From Micromonospora haikouensis (GTDB lineage: Bacteria; Actinomycetota; Actinomycetes; Mycobacteriales; Micromonosporaceae), in contig NZ_FMCW01000037.1 of the NCBI RefSeq assembly GCF_900091595.1, forward strand, positions 1 through 60,381: 60,381 nt of DNA. Reading direction: 5' to 3'. The translations under genes and the position numbers were made by a program. The notes below the pieces were generated by a model. The model saw only the letters and a list, made by a program, of their open reading frames with translations. It was not told where the DNA came from and did no database searches. Positions within the stretch are counted from its first letter, which is position 1, and every line of letters begins with the position of its first letter. Positions 43,832 to 52,382 of this stretch are shown here, piece by piece.

Positions 43832-44731
43832 TCAGGGCGTTGCCGTGCCAGACGGAGCCGGCTCCGGCGGGGACTCCGGCGAGGACTCCGCCGTGGGCTC
43901 CGGCGCGGCGACGCCGAGCGGCTCGCCGTCGGTGACCGGGCCGGCCAGCTGCACCGTCGCGGGCCCCGGGCCGGCCGGCCCGGCCAGGACGAGCGTGCCG
44001 CCGGTGGTCCGCACCGCCGTCGGGGTGCCGTCCGGGGCGTAGCAGTAGATGCCGACGTCCAGCGGGGCGTTCAACGAGGCCGAGGTGGTGTCGACCGAGT
44101 AGCAGGACCCGCTCGCCCCCTGCGGCGGCCGGGCCGGGGAGACCGCGAGCGGGGCCCGCCGGTCGGTGAGCACCTCCAGCCAGTCGGTGAACGGGTGCTG
44201 CACCCGGGGGTCCAGCCGGTGCGGGACGGCGTCCGTCGGGTCGCCGAGGCGTACGCAGCTCGCCGGCTCCGGCCGGCCCGCCGACGGCAGGCCGCACTGG
44301 TAGAGCCCGTCGGCCGTGGCGGCGAGCGACACGTCCGCCGTGCCGCCCAGCGCCCCGCCCGGCACGTCCACCCGCCAGGTGCCGTCGGCGGCGCTGGTCA
44401 CCACGATCGAGCGGTCGGAACCGGTGCCGTCGGCCAGGGTGTAGCGGGCGGTGAAGCTCCGGTCCTGGGCCGCCGCGGCCAGGGCGGCCAGCTCGTCGCG
44501 GGCGGCGTCGGCGGCGGCGGGCGCGGGGTCGGTGGGCGTCGGCGGGGCCGGCGCGGGGGCCGGATCGTCGGCGCAGGCGGCGAGCAGGGCCGGCAGGACG
44601 GCGAGCGCCGCGACGCCGGTCAGCCGCCGGGCCGGCGGGACGGGCGCGGGGATGCCGGTGCGGTGTGGGGCCGGCGGGGTGGGCGTGGGGACGCCGGTCG
44701 GACGCCGGGCCGCGCGGAGGTGGGCGTGCAC
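43832..44731 (-). CDS. Lipoprotein of unknown function
   Basis: The roughly 299-residue protein has an Arg/Pro-rich N-terminus, a hydrophobic segment RLTGVAALAVLPALLAAC with a lipobox cysteine near residue 52, then a Pro/Ala-rich linker. A beta-rich domain with four cysteines follows, and the protein ends in a Pro/Ser/Glu-rich tail. The N-terminus before the signal is long for a lipoprotein, so the real start may be a later GTG; the frame is open upstream to 44980. No family is recognised. It is divergent from lysC. Confidence 0.65.
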   Translation of the reverse strand: MHAHLRAARRPTGVPTPTPPAPHRTGIPAPVPPARRLTGVAALAVLPALLAACADDPAPAPAPPTPTDPAPAAADAARDELAALAAAAQDRSFTARYTLADGTGSDRSIVVTSAADGTWRVDVPGGALGGTADVSLAATADGLYQCGLPSAGRPEPASCVRLGDPTDAVPHRLDPRVQHPFTDWLEVLTDRRAPLAVSPARPPQGASGSCYSVDTTSASLNAPLDVGIYCYAPDGTPTAVRTTGGTLVLAGPAGPGPATVQLAGPVTDGEPLGVAAPEPTAESSPESPPEPAPSGTATP

Positions 44732-44973
44732 CGGGTCATTCTGCGGTGCGCGGGCCGCGCCCGGGACCCCGCCGACGCCGTTGCGCGGGCGTGTCGCGTA
44801 CCCCGCGGCGGGCTGGTGAGGGCGCGGCCCGGCCGGCCGGGCGGGCCGGATGGTGGGATCACCTGACCCGGCCTTCCGGGCCGCCGGATACCCTGATGGG
44901 GTCTGACAAGGTGCCACCGGCTGGTTGCCGGCGGTGCGACACGTCGAAGGACGCGGGGAGGGAGTGCACCGTC

Positions 44974-46239
44974 GTGGCACTCGTGGTGCAGAAGTACGGC
45001 GGATCCTCCGTCGCCAACGCCGAGCGGATCAAGCGGGTGGCCGAGCGCATCGTCGCCGCCCGCAAGGCCGGCGACGACGTGGTCGTGGTGGTCTCCGCCA
45101 TGGGCGACACCACCGACGAGCTGCTCGACCTGGCCAACCAGGTGAGTCCGCTGCCGCCGGGCCGCGAGCTGGACATGCTGCTCACCGCCGGGGAGCGGAT
45201 CTCCATGGCGCTGCTCGCCATGGCCATCCACAACCTGGGGTACGAAGCCCGCTCGTTCACCGGCTCGCAGGCCGGCGTGATCACCACCTCGGTGCACGGC
45301 AAGGCGCGGATCATCGACGTCACCCCGGGGCGGCTCAAGGGCGCGCTCGACGAGGGCGCGGTGGTCATCGTCGCCGGCTTCCAGGGCGTCTCGCAGGACA
45401 CGAAGGACGTCACCACGCTGGGCCGGGGCGGCTCGGACACCACGGCCGTGGCGCTCGCCGCCGCGCTGCACGCCGACGTCTGTGAGATCTACACCGACGT
45501 CGACGGCATCTTCACCGCCGACCCCCGGATCGTGCCGAACGCCCGGCACATCCGCCACGTCACCTACGAGGAGATGCTGGAGCTGGCCGCCTGCGGCGCG
45601 AAGGTGCTGCACCTGCGCAGCGTCGAGTACGCGCGCCGCGCGGGGCTGCCGATCCACGTCCGCTCGTCATACTCGACCAACACCGGCACGATGGTCACCG
45701 GATCGATGGAGGACCTTGCTGTGGAACAGGCACTGATCACCGGCGTCGCCCACGACCGCAGCGAGGCGAAGATCACGATCGTCGGGGTGCCGGACGAGCC
45801 GGGCGCCGCCGCGCGGATCTTCGACACCGTCGCCAGCGCCGAGATCAACATCGACATGATCGTGCAGAACGTCTCCACCGAGGGCACCGGCCGCACGGAC
45901 ATCTCGTTCACCCTGCCCAAGACCGACGGCCCGACCGCCATGGCCGCGCTCAGCAAGATCCAGGAGCCGGTCAAGTTCAAGGGCCTGCTCTACGACGACC
46001 ACGTCGGCAAGGTCTCGCTCATCGGCGCGGGGATGCGGTCCCACCCGGGCGTCGCGGCCGGCTTCTTCGCCGCCCTCGGCGCTGCCGGCGTCAACATCGA
46101 GATGATCTCCACCTCCGAGATCCGGGTCTCCGTGGTCTGCCGGGACACCGACCTCGACAGGGCCGTCCGGGCCATCCACGACGCCTTCGAGCTGGGCGGC
46201 GACACCGAGGCCATCGTCTACGCGGGGACCGGGCGGTAA
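44974..46239 (+). CDS. lysC: Aspartate kinase (alpha subunit)
   Basis: The 421-residue protein begins MALVVQKYGGSSVANAERIK (kinase substrate loop). It has VVSAMGDTTDELL, FQGVSQDTKDVTTLGRGGSD and YTDVDGIFTADPRIVP, followed by two ACT domains from about 255. It phosphorylates aspartate, the first step to lysine, threonine, methionine and diaminopimelate. The GTG has GGGAGGGAG upstream. The length equals the usual actinobacterial alpha subunit. The gene is followed 4 bp later by asd in a conserved operon. Feedback by lysine and threonine through the ACT domains is known for the family. Confidence 0.96.
   Translation: MALVVQKYGGSSVANAERIKRVAERIVAARKAGDDVVVVVSAMGDTTDELLDLANQVSPLPPGRELDMLLTAGERISMALLAMAIHNLGYEARSFTGSQAGVITTSVHGKARIIDVTPGRLKGALDEGAVVIVAGFQGVSQDTKDVTTLGRGGSDTTAVALAAALHADVCEIYTDVDGIFTADPRIVPNARHIRHVTYEEMLELAACGAKVLHLRSVEYARRAGLPIHVRSSYSTNTGTMVTGSMEDLAVEQALITGVAHDRSEAKITIVGVPDEPGAAARIFDTVASAEINIDMIVQNVSTEGTGRTDISFTLPKTDGPTAMAALSKIQEPVKFKGLLYDDHVGKVSLIGAGMRSHPGVAAGFFAALGAAGVNIEMISTSEIRVSVVCRDTDLDRAVRAIHDAFELGGDTEAIVYAGTGR
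45721..46239 (+). CDS. lysC: Aspartate kinase beta subunit from internal in-frame start
   Basis: Within lysC, GGAGG at 45708-45712 lies 8 nt before an in-frame GTG at 45721. Starting there gives a 172-residue protein (MEQALITGVAHDRSEAKITI) that covers only the two ACT domains. In corynebacteria and other Gram-positives the same gene encodes an alpha and a beta subunit of this kind, forming an alpha2beta2 enzyme. The ribosome binding site is seen in sequence; its use is inferred. Confidence 0.7.
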   Translation: MEQALITGVAHDRSEAKITIVGVPDEPGAAARIFDTVASAEINIDMIVQNVSTEGTGRTDISFTLPKTDGPTAMAALSKIQEPVKFKGLLYDDHVGKVSLIGAGMRSHPGVAAGFFAALGAAGVNIEMISTSEIRVSVVCRDTDLDRAVRAIHDAFELGGDTEAIVYAGTGR

Positions 46240-46243
46240 CGCC

Positions 46244-47305
46244 GTGCCGGCGCGGCCCACCCTCGCCGTGGTCGGGGCGACCGGTGCCGTCGGCACCGTC
46301 ATGTGCGAGCTGCTGTCGTCGCGGCGCGACGTGTGGGGCGAGATCCGGCTGATCGCCTCCGAGCGGTCGGTCGGGCGGCGGGTGCGCTGCCGGGGCGAGG
46401 AGCTGACCGTCGGGGCGCTCACCCCGGAGGCGTTCGACGGCGTCGACGTGGCCATGTTCGACGTGCCCGACGACGTCGCCGCCGAGTGGGCCCCGGTCGC
46501 GGTGTCCCGGGGCGCGGTGGCGGTCGACAACTCGGGCGCGTTCCGGATGGACCGCGACGTCCCGCTGGTCGTCCCCGAGATCAACCCCGAGCAGGTGCGC
46601 AACCGGCCGAGGGGCATCGTCGCCAACGCCAACTGCACCACCCTCGCGATGATCGTGGCGATCGCCCCGCTGCACCGCGAGTACGGGCTGCGCGAGCTGG
46701 TCCTGGCGTCATACCAGGCGGTCTCCGGGGCGGGGCAGGCGGGCGTGGACGCGCTGCACCTCCAGCTCGGCAAGATCGCCGGGGACCGGGTGCTCGGCTC
46801 CCGCCCCGGCGACGTGCGGCAGGCGGTCGGCGACGAGCTGGGGCCGTTCCCCGCCCCGCTGGCGCTCAACGTGGTGCCCTGGGCCGGCTCGCTCGCCGAC
46901 GGCGGGTGGTCGTCCGAGGAGCTGAAGATGCGCAACGAGTCGCGCAAGATCCTCGGCCTGCCCGACCTGAAGGTCTCCGCGACCTGCGTACGGGTGCCGG
47001 TGGTGACCGGCCACTCCGTGGCCGTGCACGCCGTCTTCGCCACCGAGGTCGACGCGGAGGGCGCCCGGGAGGCCCTGCGCAACGCCCCCGGCGTGATCCT
47101 GGTCGACGATCCGGCCGCGGGCGAGTTCCCGATGCCGATCGACGCCGTGGGCACCGACCCGTCTTGGGTCGGCCGCATCCGCCGCGCCGTCGACGACCCG
47201 CGCGCCCTCGACCTCTTCGTCACCGGCGACAACCTGCGCAAGGGCGCGGCCCTCAACACCGCCCAGATCGGCGAGCTGCTGGCCAAGGAGCTCACCGCCC
47301 GCTGA
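46244..47305 (+). CDS. asd: Aspartate-semialdehyde dehydrogenase
   Basis: The 353-residue protein has VVGATGAVGTVMCELL (NADP-binding), AVDNSGAFRMD, IVANANCTTLAM with the catalytic cysteine, and ASYQAVSGAGQAG. It makes aspartate semialdehyde for the lysine/diaminopimelate and threonine/methionine branches. Start at GTG, 4 bp after the lysC stop, so the two enzymes acting in sequence are co-expressed. Confidence 0.96.
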   Translation: MPARPTLAVVGATGAVGTVMCELLSSRRDVWGEIRLIASERSVGRRVRCRGEELTVGALTPEAFDGVDVAMFDVPDDVAAEWAPVAVSRGAVAVDNSGAFRMDRDVPLVVPEINPEQVRNRPRGIVANANCTTLAMIVAIAPLHREYGLRELVLASYQAVSGAGQAGVDALHLQLGKIAGDRVLGSRPGDVRQAVGDELGPFPAPLALNVVPWAGSLADGGWSSEELKMRNESRKILGLPDLKVSATCVRVPVVTGHSVAVHAVFATEVDAEGAREALRNAPGVILVDDPAAGEFPMPIDAVGTDPSWVGRIRRAVDDPRALDLFVTGDNLRKGAALNTAQIGELLAKELTAR

Positions 47306-47398
47306 CGCCCCGCGCGCCGGCGGGGTCGGCCGGCGAGGTGCTCAGGCGCGGTGGGCCCGCCCAGCGGCGGCCGGGCGCTCAGGCGCGACGACGTCCGC

Positions 47399-48829
47399 TC
47401 AGGCGGCGGCCAGGCGGACGCCGTCGCGCCCCTGACGCTTGACCGCGTAGAGGGCCTGGTCGGCGCGGCGCAGGGTCTGCTCGGGCGACTCGCCCGGCCG
47501 GGGCAGGGCGACGCCGACGCTGATCGTGCGGCCGGTGCCCCGTGCCGCCTCGGCCAGCCGCTCGGCGATGCGCACCGCCTCCTCGGGGCGGTTCACCTCG
47601 ATCACGGCGACGAACTCGTCCCCGCCGATCCGGTACAGCTCGTCGCCCTGGCGCAGCGCCGCCTCCAGGGCCCGGGCCAGCCCCACCAGCAGCCGGTCCC
47701 CGGCCTGGTGGCCGTACGTGTCGTTGACCGCCTTGAAGCCGTCCACGTCGATGGCCAGCAGCGCCGTACGCCCCGGGGTGGCCCGCGCGATCCGCTGCCC
47801 GAACGGCCCGGTGTGCCGCAGCCCGGTCAGCGGGTCGGAGCTGGCCTGCTCGCGCAGCCGCGCCAGCGTACGCAGCCGGTCGAGGCAGGTCCACGCCTGC
47901 CCGGCGAGCAGCTCCATCAGGTTGACCGTGGTCGGGTCGGGCCGCAGCAGCCGCTCGTCGGCGACCAGCAGCACCCCGCCGCCGTCGGGCGGCCCGACGG
48001 GCACCGCCACCAGGGTGCGCACCCCGGCGTCGGCGAGCGGCCGGTATTCCTCCGTGGGCGGGTGCCCCGCCTCGCCGAGGGTGTAGCCGGCGCCGTGCCG
48101 GTGGGCGCGGGTCACCATCCGGTGCAGGGCGGGCGCGCCCGCCTCGGTCAGCTCGGCCCGGATGCGGGACTCCAGCTCGCCCGGTGCGCCGGTGGGCGCG
48201 CCCAGCCGGGGGCCCCTCCCGCCGCCGGACAGCAGCAGCACGGCCGCGGAGAGGGTGGAGACCTCCCGGGCCGCGCAGATGGCGGTCGTCATCAGGTCCC
48301 ACTCGGTGGGGGCCGCGGTCAGCGCGGCGGCGTGCCGCAGCAGCTTCTCGCTGCGGGTCTCGGCGGGCGGGCCGCCCAGCGCGGTGATCCGCGCGCCGAG
48401 CCGGGCGGCGACGCGTTCGGCGGTCTCCCGCCACGCGTCCAGCTCGACCGGGTCGGACCACTGGAGGTCGAGCACCCCGATCGGCCGGCCCGCCGGGTCG
48501 AGGACCGGCACGCAGACCTCGGCGGTCACGTCGGGGCGCACCGGGAGGTAGTCGGGGTCGGCGGCCACGTCCGCGACGGTGGCGGGCTCGCCGGAGGCGT
48601 ACACCCGGCCGACGACGCCGGCCTTCGGCGGGACGGTGGCGAAGACCTGCCACGCGCCGGTGGCGGCGACGCAGCGCAGCCGGTCGCGCACCTGGAGCAG
48701 CACGGAGATCGTGGCCGGCGCGTACCGGGCCAGCGCGGTGACGGTCCACTGGCACGCCTCGACGGCGGTCGACGCCATCGGCAGGCGGACCGTGACGTCC
48801 CGGACGACCCGGTGGTGATCTACGCGCAC
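47399..48829 (-). CDS. GAF-GGDEF diguanylate cyclase
   Basis: The 476-residue protein has no membrane helix. Residues about 15-150 and 160-310 look like two GAF sensor domains (VPVLDPAGRPIGVLDLQW and VRTLVAVPVGPPDGGGVLLV). From about 325 a GGDEF domain follows, with SSDPLTGLRHTGPF, LAIDVDGFKAVNDTYGHQAG and the intact active site YRIGGDEFVAV. It should make cyclic di-GMP in the cytoplasm in response to an unknown signal. No inhibitory RxxD site is seen directly before GGDEF. The GTG at 48829 has AGGAA just upstream; the frame opens 12 codons earlier. Confidence 0.9.
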   Translation of the reverse strand: MRVDHHRVVRDVTVRLPMASTAVEACQWTVTALARYAPATISVLLQVRDRLRCVAATGAWQVFATVPPKAGVVGRVYASGEPATVADVAADPDYLPVRPDVTAEVCVPVLDPAGRPIGVLDLQWSDPVELDAWRETAERVAARLGARITALGGPPAETRSEKLLRHAAALTAAPTEWDLMTTAICAAREVSTLSAAVLLLSGGGRGPRLGAPTGAPGELESRIRAELTEAGAPALHRMVTRAHRHGAGYTLGEAGHPPTEEYRPLADAGVRTLVAVPVGPPDGGGVLLVADERLLRPDPTTVNLMELLAGQAWTCLDRLRTLARLREQASSDPLTGLRHTGPFGQRIARATPGRTALLAIDVDGFKAVNDTYGHQAGDRLLVGLARALEAALRQGDELYRIGGDEFVAVIEVNRPEEAVRIAERLAEAARGTGRTISVGVALPRPGESPEQTLRRADQALYAVKRQGRDGVRLAAA

Positions 48830-49017
48830 GTGGTTCCTGACAGGGGAGGGAAGCGGCCCGACCAAGCGTACTCACCGCAGCTCAGCAGGCTGCCACCAAG
48901 ATCATTCGCTTCGTACACATGTGCTATCCACAGGCTGTGGACGCGGCCTGTGGACGGGGCCGTGGGCGGCGTGCGGCGGCGATAGCCTGAAGGCACCGGT
49001 CGACCTGGAGGCCCGCG

Positions 49018-49797
49018 ATGCTCATCGCCCAGCTCAGCGACACCCACCTCACCACCGGTCCGCTCGCCGCCGAGCCCGCCGCCGCGCTGCACCGGGCGCT
49101 CGGCCGGGTGCTCGGCCTGCGCCCCCGACCCGACCACGTCGTCATCACCGGCGACCTCACCGAGCACGGCAGCCCCGAGGAGTATGTCGCGCTGCACGAC
49201 CTGATCGCCCGGTTTCCGGTGCCGGTGCACCTCGTCGCCGGCAACCACGACGACCGCGAGTCGCTGCTCGACATCTTCGGCGGCACCCCGCACCTCGGCG
49301 GCGGCTACCTCCCCCACTACGCCGTCGAGCAGCCCGACGCGACCATCGTCGTGCTCGACTCCGTCAGCTCCGGCGAGCCGGCCGGCCGGCTCGGCCCCGA
49401 GCAGCTCGCCTGGCTCGACGAGACGCTCGCCCGCCGGCCCGGGCTGCCCGCCGTCGTCTGCCTGCACCACCCGCCCGTCCCGGTGGGCCTGCCCTACCTC
49501 GACGGCATGCGCCTGCGCGACGGCGACGACCTCGCCACGGTGGTGGCCGCCCACCCGCACGTCGTCCGGGTCGTCGCCGGGCACGTGCACCGCCCCGTCA
49601 CGGTCGGCTTCGCCGGCACGGTGCTGACCGCCGCGCCGAGCACCTGGCGGCAGTCGTCGCTCACCCTCGACGAGGGCGACGAGATGGGGTACGCCCTCGA
49701 ACCCACCGCCTTCCTGCTGCACCTCGTCGCCGACGGTGGCTGCGTCACCCACACCGTGCAGGTGAGCCACGCGGCGGCTCGCACCGGCGCGTACTGA
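49018..49797 (+). CDS. Metallophosphoesterase (CpdA/GpdQ-like class III phosphodiesterase)
   Basis: The 259-residue protein has all five metallophosphatase motifs: LSDTHL near the N-terminus, ITGDLTEHG, LVAGNHDDRE, CLHHPPVP and AGHVHRP. These bind two metal ions. Close relatives hydrolyse cyclic nucleotides or glycerophosphodiesters in the cytoplasm. It is followed 4 bp later by a GGCT-like gene and is divergent from the GGDEF gene, so a role in nucleotide signalling is possible but not shown. Confidence 0.9.
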   Translation: MLIAQLSDTHLTTGPLAAEPAAALHRALGRVLGLRPRPDHVVITGDLTEHGSPEEYVALHDLIARFPVPVHLVAGNHDDRESLLDIFGGTPHLGGGYLPHYAVEQPDATIVVLDSVSSGEPAGRLGPEQLAWLDETLARRPGLPAVVCLHHPPVPVGLPYLDGMRLRDGDDLATVVAAHPHVVRVVAGHVHRPVTVGFAGTVLTAAPSTWRQSSLTLDEGDEMGYALEPTAFLLHLVADGGCVTHTVQVSHAAARTGAY

Positions 49798-49801
49798 CCG
49801 G

Positions 49802-50434
49802 ATGGACGAACTTCTCTGGTACGTCGCCTATGGCTCGAACATGCACGCCGACCGGCTCGGCTGGTATCTGGGCGGGGGCCGGCCGCCGGGCGGGCTGCGG
49901 ACGTACCCCGGATGTCGGGACTGCCGGCCGCCCCGCCGGTCGGCGGCGGTGCTGGTGCCCGGCGGCATCTACTTCGCCGGGGAGTCCCGGGCCTGGACCG
50001 GCGGGATGGCCTTCTACGATCCGGCGCTGCCCGGCACGGCGGCGGCGCGGGCCTGGCTGCTCACCCGCGAGCAGTTCGCCGACGTCGCCGCGCAGGAGAT
50101 GTACCGGGAGCCCGGTGCCGACCTCGACCTGATCGGGGTCGCGGTCACCCACGGCCGGGCCACCCTCGGCCCGGGGCGCTACGAGACGCTGCTGTGCACC
50201 GGGCTCCGCGGCGGCGTGCCCATGCTGACCTTCACCGCACCATGGCGGGCGGCGGACGTCGAGTGGACCGCGCCCGCCCCCGGATACCTCGCGATGCTCG
50301 CCGCCGGCCTGCGCGAGGCGCACGGCTGGGCGCCGACGCGCATCGCCGGCTACCTGGCGGGCCGCCCCGGCGTCGCCGACCGCTGGGACCCTCGGGCCGT
50401 CGACTCGTTGGTGGCGGCCACACTCGCCGGGTGA
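49802..50434 (+). CDS. Gamma-glutamylcyclotransferase-like fold protein
   Basis: The 210-residue protein starts MDELLWYVAYGSNMHADRL. The YVAYGSNM motif is the phosphate-loop-like signature of the GGCT/AIG2 fold, which acts on gamma-glutamyl amines. Similar proteins are sometimes labelled histone deacetylase, which the sequence does not support. The likely catalytic Glu near the middle cannot be fixed by eye. It starts 4 bp after the phosphoesterase stop and is probably co-transcribed. Confidence 0.75.
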   Translation: MDELLWYVAYGSNMHADRLGWYLGGGRPPGGLRTYPGCRDCRPPRRSAAVLVPGGIYFAGESRAWTGGMAFYDPALPGTAAARAWLLTREQFADVAAQEMYREPGADLDLIGVAVTHGRATLGPGRYETLLCTGLRGGVPMLTFTAPWRAADVEWTAPAPGYLAMLAAGLREAHGWAPTRIAGYLAGRPGVADRWDPRAVDSLVAATLAG

Positions 50435-50465
50435 GGCTCGCCCGCCCGGGACGTGCCCCGGTACT

Positions 50466-50540
50466 GCCGTTCGCGTCACGCTGTGTCGCCGTTCGCCCCG
50501 TGCTCTCCCGCCGTTCGCGTCACGCTGCGTCGCCGTTCGC
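50466..50540. repeat. Two-copy direct repeat, 31 bp
   Basis: A 31-bp unit starting GCCGTTCGCGTCACGCTG occurs at 50466-50496 and again at 50510-50540 with one mismatch, a period of 44 bp. It lies in the 266-bp gap between the GGCT-like and LTD genes. No function is evident. Confidence 0.6.
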
Positions 50541-50700
50541 GCGGTCCCTCGGCACCGTTCGGCCGCGATCGGTGGGCCCTGCGGGCGTAGTTGCCGGCGC
50601 GGGCGGCAAACCGTCCAGAGTGGCCGTCCGACGCCGATAGCCTCTGCTCACGTTCCGCGCCGGCACCCGTCGAGGGCCGGCCGTCAGCATGTGGGGGATC

Positions 50701-51159
50701 GTGTTGAAGAAGAGGCTGACCGGCATCGCCGTCGCTCTCGCCGTCACCGTCGGTGGCTCGCTCACCCTGGCCGCGCCCGCGCAGGCCGCCACCCCGGCGA
50801 TCCAGATCACCAAGGCCTACTACAACTCGCCGGGCACCGACGACCGGTCGAACAGCAGCCTGAACGCCGAGTACGTGAAGCTGACCAACCGCAAGACCAC
50901 GACCGTCAACCTCAAGTCGTGGACGCTGCGCGACAAGTCGAGCCACATCTACAAGTTCACCAGCGACTTCAAGCTCGCCGCCGGGGCCAGCGTCACCATC
51001 CACACCGGCAAGGGCACCAACACCTCGACCCACCGGTACTGGGGGTCGGGCGCGTACATCTGGAACAACACCGGCGACACCGCGTACGTGCGCGACACGG
51101 CGGGCAAGACCATCGACTCCTGCTCGTGGGGGAGCAGCGGCAGCTACACCAACTGCTGA
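50701..51159 (+). CDS. Secreted lamin-tail (LTD) domain protein
   Basis: The 152-residue protein has a signal peptide (KKRLTGIAVALAVTVGGSL, cleavage near AQA-A). An LTD domain follows, with IQITKAYYNSPG, LNAEYVKLTNR, VNLKSWTLRD, FKLAAGASVTIHTGKGT and YIWNNTGDTAYVRD. Bacterial LTD domains are extracellular beta-sandwiches often attached to nucleases or phosphatases; here the domain stands alone. Two cysteines at the end may form a disulfide. The GTG at 50701 follows GGGGGA; a TTG next to it is possible. Confidence 0.88.
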   Translation: MLKKRLTGIAVALAVTVGGSLTLAAPAQAATPAIQITKAYYNSPGTDDRSNSSLNAEYVKLTNRKTTTVNLKSWTLRDKSSHIYKFTSDFKLAAGASVTIHTGKGTNTSTHRYWGSGAYIWNNTGDTAYVRDTAGKTIDSCSWGSSGSYTNC

Positions 51160-51246
51160 CGCTGTCTGTTGGTCGGCCGGCTCTCATGAGGGGGGAGCCG
51201 GCCGCCAGCGTCCGGCCCGCTTGGTGGGTCTGCCATCCTGGGAGCG

Positions 51247-51747
51247 ATGACGACGACCTGGCGACACCTGCCCGCGCCGGCCCGCGAGATCGCCCGGGCG
51301 GCCACCGACGCCGTGGCCGCCGCCCGGGTCCGGGACACCGAGGCGTACGACGAGGCGGTCGACCGGCTCGCCGGGGCGGACCGGTCCGGGCTGGTCCTCG
51401 GCGCGGTGGTCCGCCTGCTGCTGGAGGAGACCCACCCCGACGGGCTGGACGGCGACGACGTCCGGCAGGTGCTGGAATCGTGCGTCCGAAGCGCGGCGAC
51501 CTGGCGGCCGGACGTCGACCCGCACGTGGTGCTGGTGCTGCTGGCCGGCGCGCTCGGCGTGTACGACCCGGGCGACGACCCCACCCCGCCCGACCCGGCC
51601 GCGCTGGCCCGGCACGCGCCGCTGCTCCTCGCCGACCTGCTGGCCGCGAGCGCTTCGGAAGGGCCTCCGGCTGCGCCGGACCGGCCGCTCGACGGCCTGC
51701 TGACCGCCGCGTTCGCCGAGATCCGGCGCACCGAGCTGAACGACTGA
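51247..51747 (+). CDS. Conserved hypothetical protein
   Basis: The 166-residue protein is acidic, Ala/Leu-rich and predicted to be all-helical, with no signal or membrane segment. No recognised family. It starts at an ATG and ends 9 bp before a GNAT acetyltransferase gene on the same strand, so the two are probably in one operon. It may be a partner or substrate of the acetyltransferase, but nothing in the sequence proves this. Confidence 0.65.
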   Translation: MTTTWRHLPAPAREIARAATDAVAAARVRDTEAYDEAVDRLAGADRSGLVLGAVVRLLLEETHPDGLDGDDVRQVLESCVRSAATWRPDVDPHVVLVLLAGALGVYDPGDDPTPPDPAALARHAPLLLADLLAASASEGPPAAPDRPLDGLLTAAFAEIRRTELND

Positions 51748-51756
51748 GGCGTACGC

Positions 51757-52257
51757 GTGCTGCTCCGGGACGTCGACGCCGGCGATGTCGAGGCGTACCG
51801 CCGGATGCGCTGCGACCCGGTGATGATGGCTGACCTCGGCGGGCCGGTGCCGGAGGAGTCCGTGGCCGGTCAGCTCCGGCACGACCTGGACCTGGTGGCG
51901 CGCGGCGCCGGCCTGATCAAGATGATCGTGCCCGATCCGGCCGACCCGGCGGTCGTGGCCGGCACGGTGACCCTCCACCGGCACGAGATCGACGGTGCGC
52001 CCGCCGCCGAGATCGGCTGGATGGTGTTGCCCGAGCACCAGGGGCGGGGCGTGGCCGGGCGGGCGGTCCGGATGCTGCTCGACGAAGCGCGCCGGGTGGG
52101 CGGCTGGTCACCGGTGCACGCCTTCCCGGGGGTCGACAACGCAGCCTCGAACGGCCTCTGCCGGTCGCTCGGGTTCGCCCTGCTCGGAGGGCGGGAGACG
52201 CCGTTCCGGGGCCGGATCTTCCGGACCCGGCACTGGGTGCTCGACCTGCGTGCCTGA
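51757..52257 (+). CDS. GNAT family N-acetyltransferase
   Basis: The 166-residue protein begins MLLRDVDAGDVEAYRRMRCD. It has EIGWMVLPEHQGRGVAGRAV, the acetyl-CoA pyrophosphate-binding motif (Q/RxxGxG/A), and VDNAASNGLCRSLGF, as in RimJ-type acetyltransferases. The acceptor is unknown. The start is a GTG 9 bp after the preceding gene. It is typical in length and complete. Confidence 0.9.
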   Translation: MLLRDVDAGDVEAYRRMRCDPVMMADLGGPVPEESVAGQLRHDLDLVARGAGLIKMIVPDPADPAVVAGTVTLHRHEIDGAPAAEIGWMVLPEHQGRGVAGRAVRMLLDEARRVGGWSPVHAFPGVDNAASNGLCRSLGFALLGGRETPFRGRIFRTRHWVLDLRA

Positions 52258-52382
52258 GGCGCGGTGGAGCCGCCTCGGGCGAGGGTTCGCGAAGCGTTCA
52301 CCTGCGGGTCCTGGTTGTGGGAATGTCGCCTCTGTCTATATACATGGGGGACGATGCATCCCGCCTACCCGGACGGAGCACC

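Noticed and set aside
49802..50434. Histone deacetylase, a name given to similar proteins.
   Set aside because: The YVAYGSNM motif belongs to the GGCT/AIG2 fold and no deacetylase motifs are present.
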